Source: an uncultured Acetatifactor sp.
GTDB taxonomy: Bacteria > Bacillota > Clostridia > Lachnospirales > Lachnospiraceae
Assembly (NCBI GenBank): GCA_947581865.1
Contig: CANPWA010000003.1
Coordinates: forward strand, 62,001 to 126,000
Direction of reading: 5' to 3'
DNA length: 64,000 bases
Positions within the stretch are counted from its first letter, which is position 1. Each line of letters begins with the position of its first letter. Positions 35,393 through 43,759 of the stretch are shown here, one piece after another. A model generated the notes under the pieces. That model saw only the letters and a program-made list of their open reading frames with translations, did not search any database and was not told where the DNA came from. Both the position numbers and the translations under genes were made by a program.

Positions 35393-36171
35393 CAGATAGC
35401 GGGATCAGGGAACAATTGGCCCGATTTGCGGACAGCGCGTCCGATCATAATCATCGGGAACTTATGAGGCTCGCGGCAGAACATCCGGACATCGCCAAGG
35501 AGGTTCTGCTGGAGCCCGGACCCGGCTATGACTCCAGCCATAACCGGTTGGATATGATCAATTTACTGTTCGATCAGGACGATGGGGAGGAGGTCGCGCT
35601 GTTTGAGGCGCAGCGTCTCGCCTCCAGGATGGCAGGGCAGTTTGACAGATGTATGCCCAGGGTAGGGCGGATGGTCAAAAACTGGCTCGCCTGCAAAACG
35701 GACGAACTGCCGACGGAATGGCCGACAATGCGCATCCTGCCGGATTACTTTAACCGGGCACAGGCTTATATCGTGTGCCGCATGTCAAAATACAATGAAT
35801 ACATGGCGCGCAGTCTTGTGTATGCCATTCACACGGGATACACGAGCTTTTTCAGAGAACCGCTCAAATGTATGCTGGAGCTGTGGGGGCTGGATTACAC
35901 AAAGCGGTTCCTGGAGGATATGACAGAGAGATATCAGGTGGATGAGGCGGATATCATGGAGATGTATTCCGCGGGATCTGTGCTGCCGTGGAGGACCAAA
36001 CTGGAGACACAGCTCTATGAAGATCATATCCGGCGCTGGATCGAAACGGATTGGGAAAAGTATCTGGAAGTGATGACGACTTTTAAGAACAGAGGGGGCG
36101 ATCTCGGGAAAAAGGCATATAAGAAGATCATCCGGCCCAGACTGGACAATGAACAGAAGGAGGAAAAGTGA
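35389..36171 (+). CDS. Unknown acidic helical protein of the array
   Basis: 260 residues, soluble, no signal. Not recognised. Helical and rich in Arg/Met/Tyr, with MSKYNEYMARSLVYAIHTGY in the middle and MTERYQVDEADIMEMYSAG later. Overlaps the membrane-protein stop (ATGA), ends one base or so before the next small ORF. Immunity-like by position only. Confidence 0.6.
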   Translation: MTDSGIREQLARFADSASDHNHRELMRLAAEHPDIAKEVLLEPGPGYDSSHNRLDMINLLFDQDDGEEVALFEAQRLASRMAGQFDRCMPRVGRMVKNWLACKTDELPTEWPTMRILPDYFNRAQAYIVCRMSKYNEYMARSLVYAIHTGYTSFFREPLKCMLELWGLDYTKRFLEDMTERYQVDEADIMEMYSAGSVLPWRTKLETQLYEDHIRRWIETDWEKYLEVMTTFKNRGGDLGKKAYKKIIRPRLDNEQKEEK

Positions 36172-36309
36172 ATGTATCAGAAAGGCGATGAATATTATCA
36201 TCAGATGGCGTCTCTGGTAAAAGATATCCTGGACGGAGAGGGAGAACAGGTTGTTGTAAGAATATGTAAAGGCGAAGATTATGACATGATCTGGGTATAT
36301 GTGAAGTGA
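36172..36309 (+). CDS. 45-residue small ORF of the array
   Basis: ATG immediately after the preceding TGA, with AAGGAGGAAAAG overlapping the upstream stop as ribosome site. It reads MYQKGDEYYHQMASLVKDIL, then DGEGEQVVVRICKGEDYDMI and WVYVK, and its TGA overlaps the GTG of the SUKH gene. Perfect coupling on both sides supports real translation. Function unknown. Confidence 0.6.
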   Translation: MYQKGDEYYHQMASLVKDILDGEGEQVVVRICKGEDYDMIWVYVK

Positions 36310-36890
36310 ACCATTACCCTGATCTCAGAGCGGAACAGGAAAAGACGGATCCGATCCATATGGAAGAAATTGAGAAAAAAATGGGGCTGCGGTTTCCTGA
36401 GGAATTACGGCTGTGGTTTCAGCTGATCGGCAAAGCCGAATATGGCATAAACGGTTTCCTGGCAGGGCTGGAAGTCTATGACATAGACGGGATGTTCGAG
36501 GAGTGGGAAAGCTGGAGAGAGTTTGATGATAACGCCTCCTTAAACGATGAAAAACTGTTCAGCTCTCAGCCGTCCGGCGCGGTAAAGCGCAGATATACGG
36601 ATCCCGGATGGATCCCGTTGGCGCATGACTACGCGAGCAACTATATCGGCGTGGATCTGGATCCCGGGGAAAACGGCGTGGAAGGGCAGATCATCAATTT
36701 TGGCAGGGATGAAGACGACAAGACCGTGTTCGCGGATTCTCTGAAGGCATTTTTGGGGCTGCTGACCCAATATCAGAGCGAATTGGTGATGGAGGGCGGA
36801 GCGGACGAAGATGCCCGGGATTTTTATGCCAATAAGGAGGGAATCCATACCATAGACTGGTTAAAAGCGAAGACCGATCCAGGATGCTGA
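36306..36890 (+). CDS. SMI1/KNR4 (SUKH) family protein
   Basis: 194 residues. SUKH-type fold: EIEKKMGLRFPEELRLWFQLIG at the N-terminus, DIDGMFEEWESWREF, WIPLAHDYASNYIGVDLDPG and GQIINFGRDEDDKTVFADSLKAFLGLL. SUKH proteins are the most common immunity proteins of bacterial polymorphic toxin systems. The start is a GTG at 36306 overlapping the previous stop. This is the strongest functional clue for the array. Confidence 0.85.
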   Translation: MNHYPDLRAEQEKTDPIHMEEIEKKMGLRFPEELRLWFQLIGKAEYGINGFLAGLEVYDIDGMFEEWESWREFDDNASLNDEKLFSSQPSGAVKRRYTDPGWIPLAHDYASNYIGVDLDPGENGVEGQIINFGRDEDDKTVFADSLKAFLGLLTQYQSELVMEGGADEDARDFYANKEGIHTIDWLKAKTDPGC

Positions 36891-36949
36891 CAAAAGACGT
36901 ATGAACGGAACTGATATTGACGGCAATATGGCGCAGGGAGGAACACAGG

Positions 36950-37408
36950 ATGGGACTTATCATGTTAAGAAAAAGCCTGAAGGCATTGTCGGAGGAAGAA
37001 CTCCTACAGCTTGCGGACGAATATTTCAGACAGTCGGACGAATGTTTCAGACAAATGAATCAGGGGATGTCGGGGAACCGAAATGTGAAAGCCGCCGCGA
37101 AGATTTTCAGAAAATATATCAAAGTATATGAGCGTCTTTCCAGGATGGATTTTGATAAATATGCGGGAACGCTTATGGAGAAATATTCGTATTTCGCTGA
37201 TATTTGTTTTGATGGGACGAGGAACTTTCCGCAGGGGATCCATGTATTGAAAAAGAGGCTTGCAGTCTGCAGAAAACTGGCAGAGACCAGACCGGATCTT
37301 AAAGACGAGATCAGGGTCAGCTATGAGGAGCTGGGCGACGCATATGACGGTTTTGGATTTGCGAAGAAAGCGGATCAAATGTACAGTATAGCGGAAAAAA
37401 TGAAGTAA
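36950..37408 (+). CDS. TPR-like helical protein of the array
   Basis: 152 residues, all helical by composition, with repeated pairs of helices: AAAKIFRKYIKVYERLSRMD, KYAGTLMEKYSYFADICFD, VLKKRLAVCRKLAET, VSYEELGDAYDGFGFAKKAD. This fits two to three TPR-like units. The ATG at 36950 follows AGGGAGGA with 8-base spacing; an earlier in-frame ATG at 36917 has no good site. Function unknown. Confidence 0.6.
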   Translation: MGLIMLRKSLKALSEEELLQLADEYFRQSDECFRQMNQGMSGNRNVKAAAKIFRKYIKVYERLSRMDFDKYAGTLMEKYSYFADICFDGTRNFPQGIHVLKKRLAVCRKLAETRPDLKDEIRVSYEELGDAYDGFGFAKKADQMYSIAEKMK

Positions 37409-37416
37409 ATAGCAGC

Positions 37417-38432
37417 AGGGAGGCAAAACATGGAACTTATCAGAAACATCGTGGAAAACAAATTCGGCAAAATGGAGGGAGAGGTGTGGTTCGGCGGCAT
37501 GGACAGGTATATTTCCCTGCACTTTGACAAAGAAACGCCCATGGATTATGTGGAAAAGACGGCCAGACACTTAAACAGCCTGGACAAAAAGAAGCTGGAC
37601 GAGCTGTTTGGATATTCCCTGGCGTATTACAAAGATACCATAGAAGGCTGGCCGGACATCATTGAGGATATTGACATGGACGGCGTAGACGACATCGCCG
37701 GTATCAAGGAGCATATGGAGATCTGCTCGCTGACGGTCAATCAGCCCAAAAACCTGTCGAAGATCGGTCTGAATCTGGAGGGAGGCTGCGACTGGGACGA
37801 AGATAACGGCATACAGTGGGTCCTCATAGGTGACGAGGTGGTTTATGTGGGAGTATGGCGGTTTGAGGATATCTGGTATGGGGATTATAAACATGCCGAT
37901 GATAATTACGCTCCTCTGCCGGAATCCATGCGGGCGGAGGAAAGGGGAGCGGGAGAGCTTTTAACCCTGACAAGATTTTGCGGGATTGAGAAATATCCGA
38001 TCGAGTCTGCCAGGAGCTTTATGTGGGGGGGAAACGCTGACGGAACCATTCGTCCTTCCCTGAATCTGAGGATGAAATTTGAAACAGGTTTCGGGAAACA
38101 GGAGGATACACAGGAATCGAAGCCGCAGTTTGTTTCCTGGAAAATATCCTTTGAGGCACCAAAACTGGAGAAAACGGACATGCAGCCCGGGTTTGTCATG
38201 GAGTTTCCCAATGTGGAGGAGGAAGAAAGCGCTTACTTCGATTATGACGACTGGCAGCCGACGGTGGATAATAGAGTGGAGGTGCTGGAGGTAGAGGAAG
38301 ACAGGCTGTTTTTGCATGTCACGGCAAAGGTAAGGGATGTCGTCTTTCATGACGATTCCAAGCCGATGACGGAACTGGATGTGGTCGGATGGTTCGATTA
38401 TGATTAAAAGACAGTCATTGCAACAGGAGCCG
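37417..38432 (+). repeat. Direct repeat, copy 1 (1,016 bp)
   Basis: Spans the ribosome site, the whole DUF6985-like gene and 33 bases of the next gene's 5' end. It matches 39406-40421 at an offset of 1,989 bases; I count six differing bases. Confidence 0.95.
37430..38407 (+). CDS. DUF6985-like protein, copy 1
   Basis: 325 residues. The first half has the look of the DUF6985 family: VWFGGMDRYISLHFDKETP, a helix pair ending in AYYKDTIEGWPD, and LEGGCDWDEDNGIQWVLIGDEVVYVGVW, the W-D-x-E-x-G element. The second half (about 180-325) is a beta-rich acidic domain not recognised. Family members occur as immunity-like proteins. The downstream gene starts inside the stop (ATGATTAA). Confidence 0.65.
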   Translation: MELIRNIVENKFGKMEGEVWFGGMDRYISLHFDKETPMDYVEKTARHLNSLDKKKLDELFGYSLAYYKDTIEGWPDIIEDIDMDGVDDIAGIKEHMEICSLTVNQPKNLSKIGLNLEGGCDWDEDNGIQWVLIGDEVVYVGVWRFEDIWYGDYKHADDNYAPLPESMRAEERGAGELLTLTRFCGIEKYPIESARSFMWGGNADGTIRPSLNLRMKFETGFGKQEDTQESKPQFVSWKISFEAPKLEKTDMQPGFVMEFPNVEEEESAYFDYDDWQPTVDNRVEVLEVEEDRLFLHVTAKVRDVVFHDDSKPMTELDVVGWFDYD

Positions 38433-39102
38433 TTGACACGGGAAAGCATGGAGGAGCTTTACCGGTTATCCCACCGAAGGAATCCATACCGAGTTAGCCT
38501 CCTATGAACAGTTTGAAGAAAGAATGTATGAGCAGTTCTTCTGTCTGGAAGTGGATGCGGCGGATTTGGAGCCCACGGGATTATACGAACTGGTATATGA
38601 ATCTAAAATGATCACCGGAGGAGATGGAGGTGTAGGGATCCGCAGGAAGTCAAGCTCATATAGCGGAACCGTAGGAGCAAAGAAATATCTGAATAGTTAT
38701 GTAAAAACAGTATTGAACCGGCACAGGGGAATTTACGGACAATATTACGCCCTGAAACTGGACGACGGAAGCAGGATCTTGGTACTGTTAAACGACACCA
38801 TGCTGGACATTCCCGAAAAAGGGGTCATTCAATTACCCTATGCGGCGTGGGGGTGGCTGGATATTGACGCTGAGGGGGCTGATGTTCGGAATCTGATTGT
38901 AAAATATCATTTAAAATACAATCGCCAACTGAATGAGGTCAACATATTGGATGCTTCCAGAAGGTGGTTATTCCTCAATAAGGATATGGAAGCAGCCGTT
39001 GAAGGCAGGACGATGTTAGGCTTGACATTGTTTTGTATAGGAACAGCCGGCGCGTTGATCGTTATTTTGGGCTCGGCAGTATTCTTAAAGCGCGTTAAAT
39101 AA
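38400..39102 (+). pseudogene. Frameshifted tail-anchored membrane protein
   Basis: An ATG at 38400 overlapping the previous stop reads MIKRQSLQQEPLTRESMEELY, about 20 codons, then the frame is lost near 38462. A +1 frame continues TGYPTEGIHTELASYEQFEE, then RMYEQFFCLEVDAADL, and stays open to 39102. Joined, it would be about 234 residues with a C-terminal span (LGLTLFCIGTAGALIVILGS) and a basic tail. The ATG at 38524 could give a 192-residue product but lacks a ribosome site. So it is either broken or translated only in part. Confidence 0.6.
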
Positions 39103-39128
39103 AAGAATAGGGGACATCTTATCTTCAT

Positions 39129-39401
39129 ATGGCGTGTCAGGCGCATTCGGTTGAGGCGATTTCCGTTCTGCTGGATTTGGGCGCGGATCCTAATATTACG
39201 GATCATCGCGGCATTTCTCCTATATTGAGCGCATTAGGCAGTATAAATGAAAAGAATGACACGATCCTTGAGATGATGCTGCGGCATGGATTGGATTTAG
39301 AACGGATGGAGGGGGATGGAATTTTGCTGGAGCGGATCAGAGCATTCGATGATGAGGGATTCAATATACTGATTGAAAGATATTGTAAAAATAAAATATA
39401 G
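39129..39401 (+). pseudogene. Ankyrin-repeat gene fragment
   Basis: 90 codons with one clear ankyrin repeat, SYLHMACQAHSVEAISVLLD then LGADPNITDHRGISPILSA, and part of a second. The repeat begins upstream of the ATG, and a TAG lies six codons before it (39108), so the 5' part is missing. No ribosome site. It sits between the frameshifted gene and the second repeat copy. Confidence 0.6.
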
Positions 39402-39405
39402 TGAT

Positions 39406-40421
39406 AGGGAGGCAAAACATGGAACTCATCAGAAACATCGTGGAAAACAAATTCGGCAAAATGGAGGGAGAGGTGTGGTTCGGCGGCATGGACAGGTATA
39501 TTTCCCTGCACTTTGACAAAGAAACGCCCATGGATTATGTGGAAAAGACGGCCAGACACTTAAACAGCCTGGACAAAAAGAAGCTGGACGAGCTGTTTGG
39601 ATATTCCCTGGCGTATTACAAAGATACCATAGAAGGCTGGCCGGACATCATTGAGGATATTGACATGGACGGCGTAGACGACATCGCCGGTATCAAGGAG
39701 CATATGGAGATCTGCTCGCTGACGGTCAATCAGCCCAAAAACCTGTCGAAGATCGGTCTGAATCTGGAGGGAGGCTGCGACTGGGACGAAGATAACGGCA
39801 TACAGTGGGTCCTCATAGGTGACGAGGTGGTTTATGTGGGAGTATGGCGGTTTGAGGATATCTGGTATGGGGATTATAAACATGCCGATGATAATTACGC
39901 TCCTCTGCCGGAATCCATGCGGGCGGAGGAAAGGGGAGCGGGAGAGCTTTTAACCCTGACAAGATTTTGCGGGATTGAGAAATATCCGATCGAGTCTGCC
40001 AGGAGCTTTATGTGGGGGGGAAACGCTGACGGAACCATTCGTCCTTCCCTGAATCTGAGGATGAAATTTGAAACAGGTTTCGGGAAACAGGAGGATACAC
40101 AGGAATCGAAGCCGCAGTTTGTTTCCTGGAAAATATCCTTTGAGGCACCAAAACTGGAGAAAACGGACATGCAGCCCGGGTTTGTCATGGAGTTTCCCAA
40201 TGTGGAGGAGGAAGAAAGCGCTTACTTCGATTATGACGACTGGCAGCCGACGGTGGATAATAGAGTGGAGGTGCTGGAGGTAGAGGAAGACAGGCTGTTT
40301 TTGCATGTCACGGCAAAGGTAAGGGATGTCGTCTTCCATGACGATTCCAAGCCGATGACGGAAATCGATGTGGTCGGATGGTTCGATTATCATTAAAAGA
40401 CAGTCATTGCAAAAGGAGCCG
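39406..40421 (+). repeat. Direct repeat, copy 2 (1,016 bp)
   Basis: Second copy of 37417-38432. Its 3' end keeps about 27 bases of the gene that follows copy 1, but the ATG there has become ATC (TATGATTAA to TATCATTAA). Confidence 0.95.
39419..40396 (+). CDS. DUF6985-like protein, copy 2
   Basis: 325 residues, identical to copy 1 except for Leu to Ile in TELDVV/TEIDVV and the last residue Asp to His. The ribosome site AGGGAGG and the ATG at 39419 are part of the repeat. Both copies are intact, so either the dose matters or the duplication is too recent to have decayed. Confidence 0.65.
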   Translation: MELIRNIVENKFGKMEGEVWFGGMDRYISLHFDKETPMDYVEKTARHLNSLDKKKLDELFGYSLAYYKDTIEGWPDIIEDIDMDGVDDIAGIKEHMEICSLTVNQPKNLSKIGLNLEGGCDWDEDNGIQWVLIGDEVVYVGVWRFEDIWYGDYKHADDNYAPLPESMRAEERGAGELLTLTRFCGIEKYPIESARSFMWGGNADGTIRPSLNLRMKFETGFGKQEDTQESKPQFVSWKISFEAPKLEKTDMQPGFVMEFPNVEEEESAYFDYDDWQPTVDNRVEVLEVEEDRLFLHVTAKVRDVVFHDDSKPMTEIDVVGWFDYH

Positions 40422-40435
40422 GAGAAGGGAATCAT

Positions 40436-41002
40436 ATGATGAATACGAATAAGATCGTTCAGAATTTTAAAAAATTATTTGATAAAGAGGATCTGTTTCT
40501 TCCGGCAACGCCGGAACAGAAGAAGCGGCTGGAGGATCTGTTTGGAGATCAAGTCGGAAAGATCATCGACTTTTACAGTGAATATCAGCCGTGGGAGATG
40601 CCTGTGACGGAATCCTATGTGCAGCTTCTGGGCATCGACAATATCCTTTTGGAAAACACGGAAGGAACGCCGGGAAAATACCTTGCGGAGTACGGAGTTT
40701 TCGTTTTTGCCCTGACGGCCGGAGGACATGCCCTGTGCATCGACACGAATACCGCCGCAAGGGGAGATGCGGGCGTTTATATCGCCGATGCGGATTTTGT
40801 TTTCCACAACGAGATCCTGGATCGCATGGAGATCGGTGTGATCCCGGAGAAGGTGGCAGAGCGGCTCCGCGATGATGAGACTTTGCTTTTAAATTACCCG
40901 AATATCGCCAGGTGTCTCAGGAAAGTGGAAAATTCGTTTATGAAGTTTCTGTTAAAGCTTTCCGGGGACAAGTATGAAGATATAGAGGAATATCTGGAAT
41001 AA
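40436..41002 (+). CDS. SUKH-superfamily-like protein
   Basis: 188 residues. N-terminal helices (KKLFDKEDLFLPATPEQKKR), then PWEMPVTESYVQLLGIDNIL and the core YLAEYGVFVFALTAGGHALCID, like the SMI1/SUKH strand pattern with a conserved Gly-Gly and Asp. Less certain than the SUKH protein at 36306. ATG at 40436 (tandem ATGATG), with GGAG upstream. Confidence 0.6.
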   Translation: MMNTNKIVQNFKKLFDKEDLFLPATPEQKKRLEDLFGDQVGKIIDFYSEYQPWEMPVTESYVQLLGIDNILLENTEGTPGKYLAEYGVFVFALTAGGHALCIDTNTAARGDAGVYIADADFVFHNEILDRMEIGVIPEKVAERLRDDETLLLNYPNIARCLRKVENSFMKFLLKLSGDKYEDIEEYLE

Positions 41003-41020
41003 CAAACAAAAAGGAGGGCT

Positions 41021-41728
41021 ATGCAGATGAAGATGTATCCGATTCCCATGAGGCAGGAAACCGGCAGATTCCGATTCGGCGAACTGAATACGGAAAAGGA
41101 GGGCGGGAGCCTGGAGCTTTGCTATGATTCCGGGAACGAGCTGTTGACATACGACGTTCCGGTGTACGGAAATGAAGCGCGGATCTATATGGTTTCGGAG
41201 GACCGGATGCCGGACGGGCTTACCGCCGTGTACGGCGAAAGCGGGCGGCTGGACAGGGTGGAACTGATGGAGGAGGATCGTCCCAGGCTGATCTATATCG
41301 GATATCCGGATGACGAGACCGCCGGGGAAGCCGTTCGGGAATTCGTTGAAAAGCAGGCGGATCAGATCTTTGCCGGGATCCTGGACAGAAAACAGAAACT
41401 TGCCCGGCTGTTTTTGGAAACTTTTTATGACGGGGAAGCGGTGGAGATGGCCGTCAGGACCGCTACGGCGGAGGAAATGCAGGCCGTCGTCGATGCGTAT
41501 GACGATGACCCCGATGCCGCTGACAACGGCGGCAATTATCCCATGGACAACCTGATCATGGCCGACAGTGAAACACTGGGCGTTATGCTGATGTGTGCCG
41601 ACTGCGATTTTCAGGATACGCTGTTTGAACAGGCGGTGGAGATGTTCCGGGAGCGGATCGAGAATCGTCTGCTTGATAAGATCGCGAAGACGGAGGATTT
41701 TCAGTTTATTGCAGAGGAAGCCGATTAG
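41021..41728 (+). CDS. Unknown acidic protein of the array
   Basis: 235 residues, strongly acidic, no signal or span. Not recognised. The N-terminal 90 residues are beta-rich (FGELNTEKEGGSLELCYDSG), the rest helical with VVDAYDDDPDAADNGGNYPM in the middle. AAGGAGGGCT precedes the ATG; 18 bases after the SUKH-like gene. Confidence 0.6.
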   Translation: MQMKMYPIPMRQETGRFRFGELNTEKEGGSLELCYDSGNELLTYDVPVYGNEARIYMVSEDRMPDGLTAVYGESGRLDRVELMEEDRPRLIYIGYPDDETAGEAVREFVEKQADQIFAGILDRKQKLARLFLETFYDGEAVEMAVRTATAEEMQAVVDAYDDDPDAADNGGNYPMDNLIMADSETLGVMLMCADCDFQDTLFEQAVEMFRERIENRLLDKIAKTEDFQFIAEEAD

Positions 41729-41755
41729 ATTGATATGGGTGGAGGGCAAGAGAAG

Positions 41756-42388
41756 ATGGATAAGGAAATCATTGCGAAAGTAGAGGAACTGGTGGAGCGG
41801 ATCTCGGGATGTTATACGTCCGTGCCGGAGGATATTCTGAACGAGTTGAATGAGATAACAAAGAATGACTGGACGGAGGGTGAATACATAGAATTCTGCG
41901 CGGAATACTGGAGCCGCAGCACTCTGGAGGAGACGGTATATGCCCTGCTTCACGGCGGAAATTATCCGGATAATTTCGTAAAGGAGATCTGTTTATGGAA
42001 AACCGAAACGAAAATGGAGGAGGATGATATTCATACCTGGTGGCATCTGGGGAGAGCATTGTCGAATCAGGATGACGAGGATTTTGTGAACTGTTTTGAA
42101 GATCTGCCCTGTGAGCGGATCTATGAGTGGCTCTGTTCCCGTTACTCCGATTGGGATGTGGAGGAAAGCCCGGAGGAGGATGAGATAGCGGAAGGGGATT
42201 TTGAGATCGAGTTTGAGCATAATGACTCCATGGAATACGGGAGGTATCAGTGGATCAGTATGGAGGCGGAGGGCAAGAAACAGATCACAATACAGTGCTG
42301 CAACTTCCCGGAAAACGAAATACAGGACATTCTTGCCTTTGTCGGTCAGTTTGGCTTTCATATATTGGAAAGAAATGAACGGTTATGA
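41756..42388 (+). CDS. Unknown acidic protein of the array
   Basis: 210 residues from ATG 41756 (GGAGGGC 10 bases upstream; an in-frame ATG at 41735 would overlap that site). Not recognised. Helical, Trp/Cys rich (EYIEFCAEYWSRSTLEETVY, IHTWWHLGRALSNQDDEDFV), with an acidic patch EESPEEDEIAEGDFEIEFEH. The stop overlaps the next gene's ATG. Confidence 0.6.
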   Translation: MDKEIIAKVEELVERISGCYTSVPEDILNELNEITKNDWTEGEYIEFCAEYWSRSTLEETVYALLHGGNYPDNFVKEICLWKTETKMEEDDIHTWWHLGRALSNQDDEDFVNCFEDLPCERIYEWLCSRYSDWDVEESPEEDEIAEGDFEIEFEHNDSMEYGRYQWISMEAEGKKQITIQCCNFPENEIQDILAFVGQFGFHILERNERL

Positions 42389-43020
42389 AAAAATATCCCA
42401 ACATCAATCAATATTTCAATAAAACGCCAAAGGGCTATCTGATCCTTTTGTTGGCGCTGCATCTTTTGATCAGCGGAGCGATCCTTGGATGGCTGATCCC
42501 GGTATCCGGGCTCGGCTGGGGAGCGGACATCGTGTATCTGGCGTATATGGTCTGTGTGGCGCTTGTGATCCTTCATTTCTACCGGAATGTGGTGACCCTG
42601 GCCAGGGCCAGGCTGGGAAGGCATTTGAAGAAATATTACGGTCTGGAGAATGAGGCGCTGGAGGCGCAGCTTGATGAGATCGAGGCGGAGATGGGCGCCC
42701 CGGTGTACGCGGATGTGTCAGGCAGGCGCAGATACAATGCCTTTTTTATCACCAGACACTGGCTTGTGGGGACAGACGGCGTGAATCTCCTGCGGGCCAA
42801 CGCCTGTAAGAGAGAGGACATCGTAAAGGTTGATATGGGCGTCATGGTCAAATTCCGGAAGGGCACTTCCTACTTTTATCATATCCTGATGGTGACGGAC
42901 AAGAACAATTATACTTATAAATTCTGGCTCAGAAGCCAGAAAAATCTTGAGCTGGCATATGAAAAATTAAAAAACATACAGAGAGCGGAGCCGGATGATT
43001 GCAAAGGCATCAGGGCATAG
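42385..43020 (+). CDS. Two-span membrane protein with C-terminal PH-like domain
   Basis: 211 residues. Two spans (about 18-38 and 48-68), then a soluble C-terminal domain with strands AFFITRHWLVGTDGVNLLRA and FYHILMVTDKNNYTYKFWLR, PH-like in pattern. Overlaps the preceding stop (ATGA) and is followed by the array's terminator. It mirrors the membrane protein at 34676. Confidence 0.6.
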   Translation: MKKYPNINQYFNKTPKGYLILLLALHLLISGAILGWLIPVSGLGWGADIVYLAYMVCVALVILHFYRNVVTLARARLGRHLKKYYGLENEALEAQLDEIEAEMGAPVYADVSGRRRYNAFFITRHWLVGTDGVNLLRANACKREDIVKVDMGVMVKFRKGTSYFYHILMVTDKNNYTYKFWLRSQKNLELAYEKLKNIQRAEPDDCKGIRA

Positions 43021-43022
43021 AT

Positions 43023-43062
43023 AAAGACTGCACAGGAGTTGATTCCCGGTGCAGTCTTTTGT
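43023..43062 (+). terminator. Intrinsic terminator of the array
   Basis: AAAGACTGCAC (43023-43033) pairs with GTGCAGTCTTT (43049-43059), followed by TTTG. Confidence 0.85.
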
Positions 43063-43097
43063 CGCCCATAAAATTTTTCGGCTGCAGCTGCCGGCAG

Positions 43098-43529
43098 TTA
43101 CCGTGTAGTGGCGGTGGTGCCGCTGCCGGTGCCTGTGGTGCCGCTGCCGGTGCCTGTGGTGCCATTGCCGGTGCCTGTGGTGCCGTTTCCGGTACCCGTG
43201 GTGCTATTGCCGGTACCCGTACCGTTATTGTCGCCGCCCATCAGGTCGTCTACCACATCCGTTGCGCCATCGATCACATCATCCACGACTTGTCCGGCAT
43301 CGTCGATCAGGGAGGAATTGTCGTTGGGATTTGCGCCGCCTGTGTCGGTTACGGATCCGTTCCCGCCCGTGCCGGTATTGTTATTTCCGCTGTTGCCCTG
43401 TGCGGAAGATTCTGTCGAGGCATTGTTTCCGGCCATGCTGCCGGAACCGTTGCCCTGGTTGTTGGAACATGCTGTTGCCATGCAGAGGAAGGCAACTACA
43501 AGCCCAAGAGCTAAATACTTTTTCTTCAT
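43098..43529 (-). CDS. Low-complexity lipoprotein with heptapeptide repeats
   Basis: 143 residues. Signal with lipobox-like MATAC (Cys about 20), then an Asn/Ser/Gly-rich region, a short helical segment DDAGQVVDDVIDGATDVVDD, and a C-terminal run of Gly-Thr repeats of the form NGTTGTG. The start at 43529 has AAGGAGGGTATT; a longer frame to 43625 lies upstream of the signal peptide. Probably surface exposed, function unknown. The + strand frames across it are shadows. Confidence 0.7.
   Translation of the reverse strand: MKKKYLALGLVVAFLCMATACSNNQGNGSGSMAGNNASTESSAQGNSGNNNTGTGGNGSVTDTGGANPNDNSSLIDDAGQVVDDVIDGATDVVDDLMGGDNNGTGTGNSTTGTGNGTTGTGNGTTGTGSGTTGTGSGTTATTR
43104..43225. repeat. 21-bp tandem repeats in the lipoprotein gene
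   Basis: About five copies of a unit close to GTGGTGCCGCTGCCGGTGCC plus one base, each coding seven residues. Copies differ by a few bases, so length variation between strains is likely. Confidence 0.75.
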
Positions 43530-43759
43530 AATACCCTCCTTCTCGCCTCCAAAAATAAAATCCTGAGGCTTGCATATAGTATCTGCCAAAAAAAATCTTA
43601 TATACATCCGTTTGGGACTGGTCACACGGAAGTTTTTGTTGTAAGATAAAGAAGATTGTTAAAATCGGTAATTTGTGGTAATTTTTATAAAGATAAGGAA
43701 AACGGCAGATCATATTCCGGTATCAAATCCGGGAAAACATCGCAGCGTGGAGGAAGGGC

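Noticed and set aside
43104..43225. CRISPR-like spacing of repeats
   Set aside because: Units are contiguous 21-bp in-frame repeats without spacers.
43108..43566. Pro/Val-rich 152-codon plus frame
   Set aside because: Mirror of the tandem repeats in the minus-strand lipoprotein, which has a signal peptide and a strong ribosome site.
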